64,000 nt of DNA from ZC4RG30 sp046047615 (GTDB taxonomy: Bacteria; Pseudomonadota; Gammaproteobacteria; Steroidobacterales; Steroidobacteraceae). Positions 39,694 to 48,312 of the stretch are shown here, one piece after another (the first letter of the stretch is position 1; every line of letters starts with the position of its first letter). The position numbers and the translations under genes were made by a program. The notes beneath the pieces were generated by a model. That model was not told the DNA's origin. It ran no database searches and was given only the letters and a program-made list of their open reading frames with translations. Location of the stretch: assembly GCA_046047615.1 (NCBI GenBank), contig JBJOHO010000006.1, forward strand, positions 124,001-188,000. The letters run 5' to 3'.

Positions 39694-40779
39694 ATGGTGC
39701 TGCAATTGATCGTGGCCTTGTCGTGGCTGCTGCTGCCGGTGGCGGTGGTGTCGGTCATCGACGACTGGTTCTTCCGTCCCCGGAGGCGCCTGGCCGCCCA
39801 CCCGGACCTTCCCTGGGAGCCGTTCTGGCTGCGTACCGTGCACGGCGTGATGCCGGTTCTCGTGGTGGCGGGCGTGCTGCGGCTGTTCGTTTCCCAGGAG
39901 CCCATCGACTTCGGCCTGGTGCTGGTGCTCGTGGCCGTCATTTCGGGCGTGGTTTCTGGCGTTGACCGCTGGGTCCTGCGGCCGCGGCGCGAGGCGGCGC
40001 TGTCAGCCGCCGGAAAGCCGTCCATTGCCTGTCCGGAGCCGGTGGTCGTCGACTATGCGCGCAGCTTCTTCCCGGTGGCGCTCGGCGTCCTGGTGTTGCG
40101 CTCCTTCCTCTGGGAACCGTTCCGCATTCCTTCCGACTCCATGATGCCGACGCTGCTCGACGGCGATTTCATCCTGGTCAACAAGTTCGCCTACGGGCTG
40201 CGCTTGCCCGTGACGAACGCCAAGATCCTTGCACTGGGAACCCCGGAGCGGGGCGATGTCGTGGTCTTCAAGTACCCGCCTGATCCGCGGCAGAATTACA
40301 TCAAGCGCCTGGTCGGCCTGCCGGGCGACCGGGTTCGCATCATCAACGACCGGTTGTACGTCAACGGCGAGCCCATCACCTTCGAGCCGGCCGGGCGTTA
40401 CGACGATGGCTGCTACAGTGGGATGCAGCGGGCCGTCGAAACGATCGGCAGCCATCGCCATGAAGTCCTGCACTGCGTGGGCATGGCTGACCTGAGCGTG
40501 CCGCGACCGCAGGCCTGCAACCGCCGCATCGACCGTGGCTACCAGTGCGAGCCCTCGGTCGCCGGGTTCTCCGATCGGAACGACACGCCCGAGGTGGAAG
40601 TGCCCGCGGGCCACTACCTCATGATCGGCGACAATCGTGACAACAGTGCCGACAGCCGCTATTTCGGCTTCGTGCCCGAGGCCAACCTGCTCGGCAAGGC
40701 GCAGTTGATCTGGTTCAACTGGGACCTGCAGCGCAGTGGTGGGCCGGCCTGGAGCCGCATCGGGAAGCAGATCGACTGA
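39694..40779 (+). CDS. lepB: LepB, signal peptidase I (long form)
   Basis: Inner-membrane serine protease that removes signal peptides from exported proteins. 361 residues, longer than the 324 of E. coli. The catalytic serine is Ser149 in IPSDSMMPTL and the general-base lysine is Lys204 in NYIKRLVGLPGD; GDNRDNSADSRYFGFV is box E. Hydrophobic segments at about 1-20, 48-62, 70-90 and 120-135 suggest extra N-terminal membrane spans. A DUF4845 gene starts on the last base of the stop (TGATG). Confidence 0.97.
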   Translation: MVLQLIVALSWLLLPVAVVSVIDDWFFRPRRRLAAHPDLPWEPFWLRTVHGVMPVLVVAGVLRLFVSQEPIDFGLVLVLVAVISGVVSGVDRWVLRPRREAALSAAGKPSIACPEPVVVDYARSFFPVALGVLVLRSFLWEPFRIPSDSMMPTLLDGDFILVNKFAYGLRLPVTNAKILALGTPERGDVVVFKYPPDPRQNYIKRLVGLPGDRVRIINDRLYVNGEPITFEPAGRYDDGCYSGMQRAVETIGSHRHEVLHCVGMADLSVPRPQACNRRIDRGYQCEPSVAGFSDRNDTPEVEVPAGHYLMIGDNRDNSADSRYFGFVPEANLLGKAQLIWFNWDLQRSGGPAWSRIGKQID

Positions 40780-41177
40780 TGACAGGGGCGCCGACCATGC
40801 ATCACATGCACAGCATCCGTGGCCAGCGCGGCATCACGACCTTGGGTTGGCTGGCGCTCATGGTGCCGGTGGCCATCGTGGCCTACGTCGGCGTGCGTGC
40901 TGTGCCGGCGTATCTCAACTACGGGAAGGTGGGCAGCATCCTCGATGGCCTGGCGCAGCAGGCCGCTGGCCAGCCCACGCTGTCTGCGGCTGATCTGCGG
41001 CTGCGCCTGACGCAGCAGCTGCGCATCGATGCGATCGAGTTTCCCACGGCCCGCGAATTCAGTTTCATCCGCGATGGCGACCGGTGGGTGGCCCGTGTTT
41101 CCTATGAGGAAGAGATCGCACTCGCGGGCAACGCGTCGCTGCTCTTCCGCTTCGACAAGGAAGTCGTGCTCAAGTGA
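40779..41177 (+). CDS. DUF4845 membrane protein
   Basis: 132-residue protein: short N-terminus, one transmembrane helix (about 20-38, TTLGWLALMVPVAIVAYVGV), then a periplasmic domain with VPAYLNYGKV and a beta-rich end VSYEEEIALAGNASLLFRF. This is the DUF4845 family found between lepB and rnc in Xanthomonas and Pseudomonas relatives; function unknown. ATG 40797 is an alternative start. Confidence 0.85.
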   Translation: MTGAPTMHHMHSIRGQRGITTLGWLALMVPVAIVAYVGVRAVPAYLNYGKVGSILDGLAQQAAGQPTLSAADLRLRLTQQLRIDAIEFPTAREFSFIRDGDRWVARVSYEEEIALAGNASLLFRFDKEVVLK

Positions 41178-41192
41178 TGGACCTGACCGCCC

Positions 41193-41951
41193 GTGTCTGA
41201 GCCCCTGCCGATGGGCGGCGGTGGTTGGCCCCAACCGTGGCTGCGTGACCGCCTCGGATTGCAGGTTTCGGATCTCGCCCTGTACGCCCGCGCCCTGACG
41301 CACCGCAGTGCCGACGGTCGCCACAACGAGCGGCTGGAGTTCCTGGGCGATGCCGTACTCAACCTGGTCGTCGCCCAGTACCTGTACGACCGCTTTCCCG
41401 CTGCGGATGAAGGCAGCTTGAGCCGCCTGCGCGCCAGCGTCGTCAGCGAGCGGCCGTTGGCGGCCGCCGGCACGCGTATCGGCATCGGCCGTGAGTTGCG
41501 TCTGGGCAGTGGCGAATTGCGTACGGGAGGGTTCCGCCGCGAGTCGATCCTCGCCGACGCGGTCGAAGCGCTGATCGGTGCGCGCTATCTGGAAGCAGGT
41601 TTGCGTGCGGCAACGCTTCTGGTTCAACAGGTGCTGGCGCCGGAACTCGAAGCCGTGGATCCCTCCGCGCTGGCGAAGGACGCCAAGACACGGCTTCAGG
41701 AACTGCTGCAGGGGCGTGGCGGTGGCCTGCCGGTCTACACCTTGCTTGCTGCGGAGGGCGAGCCCCACGCGCAGACCTTCACCGTGCAGTGCGAGGTCGA
41801 GTTGCCCCGTCGGGTGGCGGAGCGCCGCGGCGCCGGAGCGGACGCAGCGCTCCTGTGCACCGAGGGTTCCGGCAGCAGTCGCCGTCGTGCCGAGCAGCAG
41901 GCCGCCGAGCGCATCCTCGCGCAGTTGCAGCAGCCGGGAGAGAGTCCATGA
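41193..41951 (+). CDS. rnc: Rnc, ribonuclease III
   Basis: Cuts double-stranded RNA for rRNA maturation and regulation. 252 residues. The catalytic domain has NERLEFLGDAVLN (acidic metal site) and ADAVEALIGARYLE; the dsRNA-binding domain (about 170-250) has KTRLQELLQGRGGGLPVY and GSGSSRRRAEQQAAERIL. Between the CEV strand and GSGSSRR there is an insertion of about 14 arginine- and alanine-rich residues in the loop. GTG start; the stop overlaps era (ATGA). Confidence 0.96.
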   Translation: MSEPLPMGGGGWPQPWLRDRLGLQVSDLALYARALTHRSADGRHNERLEFLGDAVLNLVVAQYLYDRFPAADEGSLSRLRASVVSERPLAAAGTRIGIGRELRLGSGELRTGGFRRESILADAVEALIGARYLEAGLRAATLLVQQVLAPELEAVDPSALAKDAKTRLQELLQGRGGGLPVYTLLAAEGEPHAQTFTVQCEVELPRRVAERRGAGADAALLCTEGSGSSRRRAEQQAAERILAQLQQPGESP

Positions 41952-42853
41952 GTGAGCAGTCCAACGCCGGCTTCCGCTGCGGTTTCGCCGCGCTGGTCGG
42001 CCGTCCCAATGTCGGCAAGTCCACGCTGATCAACGCGCTGGTTGGCCAGAAGCTGTCGATCGTGACGCCGCGCCCGCAGACCACGCGGCATCGTGTGCTG
42101 GGGCTGGTCAACCTGCCGCAGGCGCAGATCGCGTTCGTCGACACGCCGGGCCTGCACCATCACGGCAGCCGCGCCTTGAACAAGGCGATGAACCGGACGG
42201 CAGCCGCCGCCGCCGTCGATGCGGATCTGGTCGTGTTCGTGGTCGAGGCGCTGCGCTTCACGGACGAAGACGAGCTGGCGCTGCGCCGGGCCCGCGAGTC
42301 GGGCCGGCCGGTGCTGGCGGTGGTCAACAAGGTCGACAAGGTGGCCGACAAGACCCGGCTGCTGCCATGGCTGCAGCAGCTGTCGGCCCGGCATGAGTTC
42401 GTCGAGGTGATCCCGCTTTCGGCCAACAATCCGCGCGACGTCAATCGCCTGCTGCCATTGATCGCGCGGCACCTGCCTGAATCGCCGCCGCTGTTTCCCG
42501 ATGACCAGATCACCGATCGCAGCGAGTCCTTCCGTATCGCAGAGGTGATCCGCGAGAAGCTGACGCTCGAGCTGAACCAGGAAGTGCCCTATGGCATCGC
42601 GGTCGAGGTGGAGGGTGTCAACACCGAGCCTGACGGGCAGAAGGTCGTCTCGGCCATCATCTGGGTGGACCGCGAGGGGCAAAAGCCGATCGTGATCGGT
42701 GCCGGCGGGGAGCGGCTCAAGCGCGTGGGCAGTGCCGCGCGGCGTGAGCTCAACGAAATCCTCGGCCAGCGCCTGCACCTGACCCTGTGGGTCAAGGTCC
42801 GCGAGGACTGGGCCGACAACGCGCAGGCCCTGCGGCAGCTCGGCCTGGAGTGA
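41948..42853 (+). CDS. era: Era, GTPase in 16S rRNA maturation
   Basis: Ras-like GTPase that binds the 3' end of 16S rRNA and couples ribosome assembly to growth. 301 residues. G1 GRPNVGKSTLINAL, G3 DTPGLHHHG, G4 NKVDKV, and the KH domain motif near the end (IGAGGERLKRVGSAARRELNE). Coupled to rnc by a 4-base overlap, the widely conserved rnc-era-recO order. Confidence 0.98.
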   Translation: MSEQSNAGFRCGFAALVGRPNVGKSTLINALVGQKLSIVTPRPQTTRHRVLGLVNLPQAQIAFVDTPGLHHHGSRALNKAMNRTAAAAAVDADLVVFVVEALRFTDEDELALRRARESGRPVLAVVNKVDKVADKTRLLPWLQQLSARHEFVEVIPLSANNPRDVNRLLPLIARHLPESPPLFPDDQITDRSESFRIAEVIREKLTLELNQEVPYGIAVEVEGVNTEPDGQKVVSAIIWVDREGQKPIVIGAGGERLKRVGSAARRELNEILGQRLHLTLWVKVREDWADNAQALRQLGLE

Positions 42854-42860
42854 GGCTGCC

Positions 42861-43589
42861 ATGCCCGTCGCGCGCGTGCAGCTCACGCCGGGCTACCTGC
42901 TGCACCACCAACCGTGGCGCGAGCACGGGCGGATCCTCGAAGTCTTCAGCCGGGAGCATGGCCGCCTGAGCCTGTTCGCCCATGGCGTGCGGGGGCCCAA
43001 GGCCCGCGCTGCCGGTGTGCTGCAGGCTTTCGTCCCATTGCTGTTGTCATGGACCGGGCGGGGCGAGGCGCCGCGACTGACGGCGGTGGAGATCGATCCC
43101 GAGGATGTGCTGGGCCCCAGCCCGCTGCCGCCGGAGTGCATCCTGTCGGGCTATTACCTCAGCGAGCTGGTGATGAAACTCACCGAGCGCCACGATCCGC
43201 AGCCGGAGGTGTACGCGCATTACGACCGCGCGCTGCGCGCCCTGAAGGCCGGGGCGCATCTGCAGCGCGAGCTGCGCTTGTTCGAAAAGCGCCTGCTTGA
43301 TGCGCTGGGCTATGGCCTGGACTTCGAGGCGGCGGTCGGCGAAGACGCGGACCGGTATTATCATTACCGTCCGGCCGAGGGCTGGCTCCCGGCAGTGGCC
43401 GACAGCCCCGGACGGATCGCGGGTCGCAGCTTGCGCAGCCTGGCGGAGGAACGGCTGGACCAGCCGGCAGAACTGGAGGAGGCGCGCTGGCTGCTGCGCG
43501 TGGCCCTGGGACACTGCCTGGAGGGCCGCCAGCTCCGCACGCGCGGCGTGGCCCGGTCATTGCAGCAGATGCGCAAGAAGGACCCATGA
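42861..43589 (+). CDS. recO: RecO, DNA repair protein
   Basis: Works with RecR and RecF to load RecA on SSB-covered DNA. 242 residues: N-terminal OB fold (LTPGYLLHHQPWREHGRILE, SLFAHGVRGPKARAAG) and a helical C-terminal domain. The usual zinc-finger cysteines are not obvious, as in other gammaproteobacterial RecO proteins. The stop overlaps pdxJ (ATGA). Confidence 0.95.
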   Translation: MPVARVQLTPGYLLHHQPWREHGRILEVFSREHGRLSLFAHGVRGPKARAAGVLQAFVPLLLSWTGRGEAPRLTAVEIDPEDVLGPSPLPPECILSGYYLSELVMKLTERHDPQPEVYAHYDRALRALKAGAHLQRELRLFEKRLLDALGYGLDFEAAVGEDADRYYHYRPAEGWLPAVADSPGRIAGRSLRSLAEERLDQPAELEEARWLLRVALGHCLEGRQLRTRGVARSLQQMRKKDP

Positions 43590-44338
43590 GCCACATCGAA
43601 GTCAGCGGCCCCCGACGCCCCCTGTTGCTGGGCGTGAATGTCGACCACGTGGCCACCGTGCGCCAGGCGCGCCGTGGCCGCCATCCGGATCCGGTGCACG
43701 CGGCACTGGTGGCCGAGCAGTCGGGCGCGGACAGCATCACGATGCACCTGCGCGAAGACCGGCGCCATATCCAGGATGCCGACCTGTTCGCGCTGCGCGA
43801 GCGCATGCAGACGCACATCAACTTCGAGATGGCGGTGACCGACGAGATGGTCGCGATCGCGCGGCGTCTGGCCCCGTCCGACGTCTGCCTGGTGCCCGAG
43901 AAGCGCGAGGAGATCACCACGGAGGGTGGACTCGATGTGGTTGCGCGTCTGGATGCCGTGAAGTCGGCGACGCGGCAACTGTCGGGTGAGGGCATCCGCG
44001 TGTCACTGTTCATCGACCCTGAAGATGCGCAGGTGGAGGCCGCCGTCGCCGCGGGAGCGGCCGCCATCGAACTGCATACCGGCTGCTATGCGGAGGCGCA
44101 CGGCGCCGCACGTGCCCGGGAGTTGCAGCGGCTGGTGCGTGCAGCGCGCCACGGTGCCGAGCTGGGACTGCGCGTGAATGCCGGACATGGCCTCGACTAC
44201 CACAACGTGCAGGCGGTCGCGGCCATTCCCGAACTCGCCGAACTCAATATCGGCCATGCGATCATCGCGCGCGCGCTTTTCAGCGGCCTCGCCGGCGCCG
44301 TCCGCGAGATGAAGACGTTGATGCTGGCGGCACGATGA
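43586..44338 (+). CDS. pdxJ: PdxJ, pyridoxine 5'-phosphate synthase
   Basis: Last step of vitamin B6 synthesis from deoxyxylulose 5-phosphate and aminoacetone phosphate. 250 residues. Motifs: LGVNVDHVATVRQARR near the N-terminus, ADSITMHLREDRRHI near 50, CLVPEKREEITTEGGLD near 100, and ELNIGHAIIARALF near the end. Overlaps recO and rlmD by 4 bases each. Confidence 0.98.
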   Translation: MSHIEVSGPRRPLLLGVNVDHVATVRQARRGRHPDPVHAALVAEQSGADSITMHLREDRRHIQDADLFALRERMQTHINFEMAVTDEMVAIARRLAPSDVCLVPEKREEITTEGGLDVVARLDAVKSATRQLSGEGIRVSLFIDPEDAQVEAAVAAGAAAIELHTGCYAEAHGAARARELQRLVRAARHGAELGLRVNAGHGLDYHNVQAVAAIPELAELNIGHAIIARALFSGLAGAVREMKTLMLAAR

Positions 44339-45672
44339 AAGGACCGCTGCCGGACCCGGAAACCGGGCGTGTTGCGGCGCTCAATTCGGACGGCGAGGGC
44401 GTGGTGCGCGAGGGCAAGGCGGCCTTCGTTGCGGGCGCGCTGCCCGGCGAGCTCGTCCGTTTCCAGCGTCGCACGCGGCATCCGGCCTACGACGAGGCCG
44501 CCTTGCTTGAGGTGGTCGAGGCTTCCGCTGAACGCGTTGCGCCACGGTGCAGTGCCTTCGGTGTCTGTGGTGGGTGCTCGTTGCAGCACCTGGAGCATGG
44601 CGCACAGTTGCGCAGCAAGGACCAGGAACTGCGTGATGCGCTGTCACGTATCGGCAAGGTGGAGCCGCTGCAATGGGCCGGGCCGCTGCAGGGTCCGCAG
44701 TGGGCCTACCGGCGCCGTGCCCGGCTCGGTGCCCGGTATGTCACCAACAAGGGACGCTCGCTCGTGGGCTTCCGCGAGCGGCTGTCGAGTTTCGTTGCCG
44801 ACATTGCCCGCTGCGAGATCCTTGCCGAACCCATCGGTGCGATGCTGCCGGCCTTGGGCGAGGTCACGTCGCGACTGTCCATCCGCATGCGCATGCCGCA
44901 GATCGAGGTGGCCGTTGCCGACAACGCCATCGTGCTGGTGTTCCGTACGCTCCTGCCGCTGACCGCCGACGACCGCAGCCTGCTGGCCGCCTTCGAACGT
45001 GAGCAGGGTGTCACCATACTCCTGCAGGCGGGTCGCCCCGACGACCTCGAGCCCCTCTCAGGCGCCACGCCAGACCTCTGGTACGCGCTGCCGGAATTCG
45101 ACGTGAAGCTCCATTTCCGGCCGAGCGACTTCATCCAGGTGAATGCGCAGATGAACCAGCGCCTCGTGGGGCACGTGCTGCAGCAGTTGCAGCTGGGGCC
45201 GGACTCGACCGTGCTCGACCTGTTCTGCGGCCTTGGCAATTTCACCCTGCCGCTGGCGCGTCGGGCGGCGCGCGTCGTGGGCATCGAGGGTGAGGAGGGC
45301 CTGGTGCAGCGCGCGCGGGACAATGCCGCCGCCAATGGCCTGGCCCATGCCGCATTCCACACCGCCAACCTGGCGGGGCCTGAGGCGGCGGCCGAGTGCC
45401 TGCGGCTGGCCCGCCAGCACGGCGACTATTCCCACATCCTTCTCGATCCGCCGCGCACCGGCGCCCGTGACGTGTTGCCGGCGGTGGCCGCACTCGCGCC
45501 GCAGCGCGTGGTCTATGTGTCCTGCCATCCCGGCAGCCTTGCCCGTGATCTCGACATCCTGGTCAACGAACACGGCTTCCGGCTCGAATCCGCCGGCATT
45601 GCCGACATGTTCCCGCACACGAACCATGTGGAATCCGTGGCCGTGCTGGATGGCACGGGGAGGCGCGCATGA
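44335..45672 (+). CDS. rlmD: RlmD, 23S rRNA (uracil-1939-C5)-methyltransferase
   Basis: SAM-dependent rRNA methyltransferase with an Fe-S cluster. 445 residues: TRAM/OB domain at the N-terminus; cluster cysteines in RCSAFGVCGGC plus the cysteine in IARCEIL; SAM site VLDLFCGLGNFTLPLA; substrate region LLDPPRTGARDVL; catalytic cysteine in YVSCHPGSLARDL. Overlaps pdxJ and nagZ by 4 bases each. Confidence 0.97.
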   Translation: MKGPLPDPETGRVAALNSDGEGVVREGKAAFVAGALPGELVRFQRRTRHPAYDEAALLEVVEASAERVAPRCSAFGVCGGCSLQHLEHGAQLRSKDQELRDALSRIGKVEPLQWAGPLQGPQWAYRRRARLGARYVTNKGRSLVGFRERLSSFVADIARCEILAEPIGAMLPALGEVTSRLSIRMRMPQIEVAVADNAIVLVFRTLLPLTADDRSLLAAFEREQGVTILLQAGRPDDLEPLSGATPDLWYALPEFDVKLHFRPSDFIQVNAQMNQRLVGHVLQQLQLGPDSTVLDLFCGLGNFTLPLARRAARVVGIEGEEGLVQRARDNAAANGLAHAAFHTANLAGPEAAAECLRLARQHGDYSHILLDPPRTGARDVLPAVAALAPQRVVYVSCHPGSLARDLDILVNEHGFRLESAGIADMFPHTNHVESVAVLDGTGRRA

Positions 45673-46694
45673 CGCTCGGGCCATTGATGGTGGATGTGGC
45701 AGGCACCACGCTCACGGCAGCGGACCGCGAGGTGCTGTCACATCCTCTCGTCGGCAGCGTCATCCTGTTCACGCGCAACTACCAGGATCCGGTGCAGCTG
45801 CAGGCACTGGTGGCGGACATCAAGTCGCTGCGCCGGTCGCCGCTCATGGTGGCCGTGGACCACGAGGGGGGGCGCGTGCAGCGCTTCCGCTTCGGTTTCA
45901 CGGTGCTGCCTGCGGTGCGTCGCATCGGCGAAGTCTGGGAGCAGAGCCCGCGCGAGGGACTGGCGCTCGCGCGCGAACTGGGTTTCCTGATGGCGGCGGA
46001 ACTGCGGGCCGTCGGCATCGACTTCTCCTTTGCGCCCTGTGTCGATCTGGATTACGGCGTGTCCGAGATCATCGGCGATCGCGCCTTCCATCGCCGGCCG
46101 CAGGTCGTGGGTGAACTGGCGGTCGCCTACATGCACGGCATGCGCGACGCAGGCATGGCCGCCACCGCCAAGCACTTCCCCGGCCATGGTGCCGTCGTCG
46201 CCGATTCGCACCTGGCCCTGCCCACCGATCCGCGGGCCTTGCCGGACCTGGTGGGTGACATGCTCCCGTACCGGCCGCTCATCGCCAACGATCTGGCCGC
46301 GGTGATGATGGCGCATGTGCTGTTCCCGCAGGTCGATGCGCTGCCCGCGAGTTTCTCGCGGCGCTGGATCCAGGAGATCCTGCGTGGCGAGCTGGGTTTC
46401 CAGGGCACGGTGTTCGCCGATGACCTGACAATGAAGGGCGCCGTGGTCGTCGGCGACATCGTGCAGCGTGCCCGCGTTGCGCTGGCGGCCGGCTGCGACA
46501 TCCTGCCCGTGTGCAACGATCGCGGCGCCGTCCTGCAGTTGCTCAACGAGCTGAAGTGGGATGACGCACCGCCGAGCGCGATGCGGCGGTTGCGCATGCG
46601 CGGGCGCGAGGTGGCCGGCGTGGACAGCCGGGAGGCCCTGGTGCTGCAGCCGCGTTACCAGAGGGCGTTGGATGCGCGGCAGACGCTCGGTTGA
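45669..46694 (+). CDS. nagZ: NagZ, beta-N-acetylglucosaminidase
   Basis: Cytoplasmic GH3 enzyme that removes GlcNAc from muropeptides in cell-wall recycling. 341 residues. VAVDHEGGRVQRFR, FAPCVDLDYG and KHFPGHGAVVADSH (catalytic histidine loop, Lys168-His169) are diagnostic; the nucleophile Asp is expected in FADDLTMKGAV. This is the last of a long run of coupled genes (rnc-era-recO-pdxJ-rlmD-nagZ); the next gene is accessory. Confidence 0.97.
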   Translation: MTLGPLMVDVAGTTLTAADREVLSHPLVGSVILFTRNYQDPVQLQALVADIKSLRRSPLMVAVDHEGGRVQRFRFGFTVLPAVRRIGEVWEQSPREGLALARELGFLMAAELRAVGIDFSFAPCVDLDYGVSEIIGDRAFHRRPQVVGELAVAYMHGMRDAGMAATAKHFPGHGAVVADSHLALPTDPRALPDLVGDMLPYRPLIANDLAAVMMAHVLFPQVDALPASFSRRWIQEILRGELGFQGTVFADDLTMKGAVVVGDIVQRARVALAAGCDILPVCNDRGAVLQLLNELKWDDAPPSAMRRLRMRGREVAGVDSREALVLQPRYQRALDARQTLG

Positions 46695-46704
46695 TCGGGG
46701 AGGA

Positions 46705-48285
46705 ATGATGATCCGCAGACCGTCTTTCAGGACTTCCGTGTGGGTCAGCCTTGGGCTGCTTGCAACGGGCATGGCTGCTGCTGCCACACCGCCGTCGGCC
46801 GTGCCGGCGCAAGGCCGCTGCACTTCCCTCGCGCAGACCTTGCAGCTTGCACCGCATGTCAGCGTGACAGGGGTCGAGCCGGTCGCCGCCGGTTCGTTCC
46901 AGTTGCCTGGCATGCCGGGTCCCGCGGCCATGGGGCCGCGGCTGGATTTCTCCTCCTTGCCGGCGTTCTGCCGGGTGACCGCCACATCGCGGCCCACGGC
47001 GGATTCGGAGATCCGCTTCGAGGTCTGGATGCCGCTGGAGGGCTGGAACGGCAAGTTCGTCGGCGGCGGCAACGGCGTGTGGGCGGGCTCCATCGCTTAC
47101 GGCGACATGGTGACCCCGCTGTCGCGCGGGTATGCCACTGCTGCGTCGGATGTGGGGCACCAGGGCAGCCCGCTGGACGGCAGCTTCCTGGCCGGGCATC
47201 CGGAAAAGCTGGTGGACTTCGGTCACCGTGCCGTGCACGAGACGGCGGTTGCCGCCAAGGCCACCATCGCGGCGTTCTATGGCAGGGCGCCACAGCGTTC
47301 GCTCTATGCCAGCTGCAGCACGGGCGGACGCATCGGCTTGATGCAGGCCTATCGCTACCCCGACGATTACGACGGCATTTCGGCCATGGCTCCTGCCAAC
47401 CCGATGGTGCCGCTGATGGTCATGTCACTGTGGACCGGCGCCGCCACCATGAAAGATGAGGCCAGCCGCGTGACGCCGGCGCAGCTCGCCATGGTGGGCA
47501 AAGCGGCCGTGGCGGCCTGCGATGCGGACGACGGTGTTGCCGATGGCATCATCCGCCACCCGCCGTCCTGCCGCTTCGACCCGGTGGTGCTCCAGTGCAA
47601 AGGCACCGATGCGGCGGACTGTCTCACCGCACCGCAGGTGGCGGCGCTCCGGGCGATCTACGCGGGGCCGCACAATCCGCGTACCGGCGCGCGCATCTAC
47701 CCCGGACTTGCAGTGGGCAGTGAGGCGCAGATGCCCGCGCTGACGATGGGCCGGGAGCCGTTTCCGGTGGCGACCACGTTCTTCAAGGGGCCGGTCTTCA
47801 ACAATCCGCAGTGGGACTTCCGCAGCTTTGATTACGACCGTGATACGCAGCGCGCTCTGGACTATGGCAGTGAGGCGCTCGACATCCCGCCAACGGGATT
47901 GCGGCGGTTCCTTGAGGGCGGCCGCAAACTGCTGCTGTCGCACGGCTGGTCCGATGGCCTGATCCCCGCGCAGTCCACGGTGGAGTTCTACGAAAATCTG
48001 CTGAAGGACGTCGGACCGCAACGCGCAGGCAACGGCGTGCGGCTGTTCATGGCGCCGGGCATGGCGCACTGTGCCGGCGGTGCCGGTCCCTCGGTTCTCG
48101 ACATGCTGGGTGAGATCGACCGTTGGGTGGAGAGCGGTGTGGCGCCAGAGCGCATCATCGCCCGCAATCCACCAGGGCTGCCGGCGCGCAGCCGTCCCCT
48201 GTGCCCGCACCCGCAGGTGGCGGTCTATGCCGGCGCGGGCAGCACCGACGACGCGGCGAATTTCCGCTGCGCGGCACTGCCCTGA
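46705..48285 (+). CDS. tannase/feruloyl esterase family hydrolase, secreted
   Basis: Serine esterase family (PF07519) that cleaves esters of hydroxy-aromatic acids such as gallate or ferulate, likely exported. 526 residues: a signal peptide of about 30 residues ending AAA. The catalytic triad with the family's disulfide pair is Cys204-Ser205 in ASCSTGGRIG, Asp417 in HGWSDGLIP and His455-Cys456 in MAHCAGG. GGGGAGGA sits directly before two adjacent ATGs (46705 and 46708), so the start may be the second. The real substrate is unknown. It is on its own after nagZ and converges on the vWA-macrodomain gene. Confidence 0.92.
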   Translation: MMIRRPSFRTSVWVSLGLLATGMAAAATPPSAVPAQGRCTSLAQTLQLAPHVSVTGVEPVAAGSFQLPGMPGPAAMGPRLDFSSLPAFCRVTATSRPTADSEIRFEVWMPLEGWNGKFVGGGNGVWAGSIAYGDMVTPLSRGYATAASDVGHQGSPLDGSFLAGHPEKLVDFGHRAVHETAVAAKATIAAFYGRAPQRSLYASCSTGGRIGLMQAYRYPDDYDGISAMAPANPMVPLMVMSLWTGAATMKDEASRVTPAQLAMVGKAAVAACDADDGVADGIIRHPPSCRFDPVVLQCKGTDAADCLTAPQVAALRAIYAGPHNPRTGARIYPGLAVGSEAQMPALTMGREPFPVATTFFKGPVFNNPQWDFRSFDYDRDTQRALDYGSEALDIPPTGLRRFLEGGRKLLLSHGWSDGLIPAQSTVEFYENLLKDVGPQRAGNGVRLFMAPGMAHCAGGAGPSVLDMLGEIDRWVESGVAPERIIARNPPGLPARSRPLCPHPQVAVYAGAGSTDDAANFRCAALP

Positions 48286-48291
48286 TATCAG

Positions 48292-48312
48292 GCGCGCTGG
48301 CGTTCAGCGCGC
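48292..48312. terminator. hairpin at convergent gene ends
   Basis: GCGCGCTG (48292-48299) and CAGCGCGC (48305-48312) form an 8-base-pair stem with a 5-base loop, spanning the stop of the reverse vWA gene and lying 6 bases after the esterase stop. There is no T-run on either side, so termination here is only a possibility. Confidence 0.35.
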
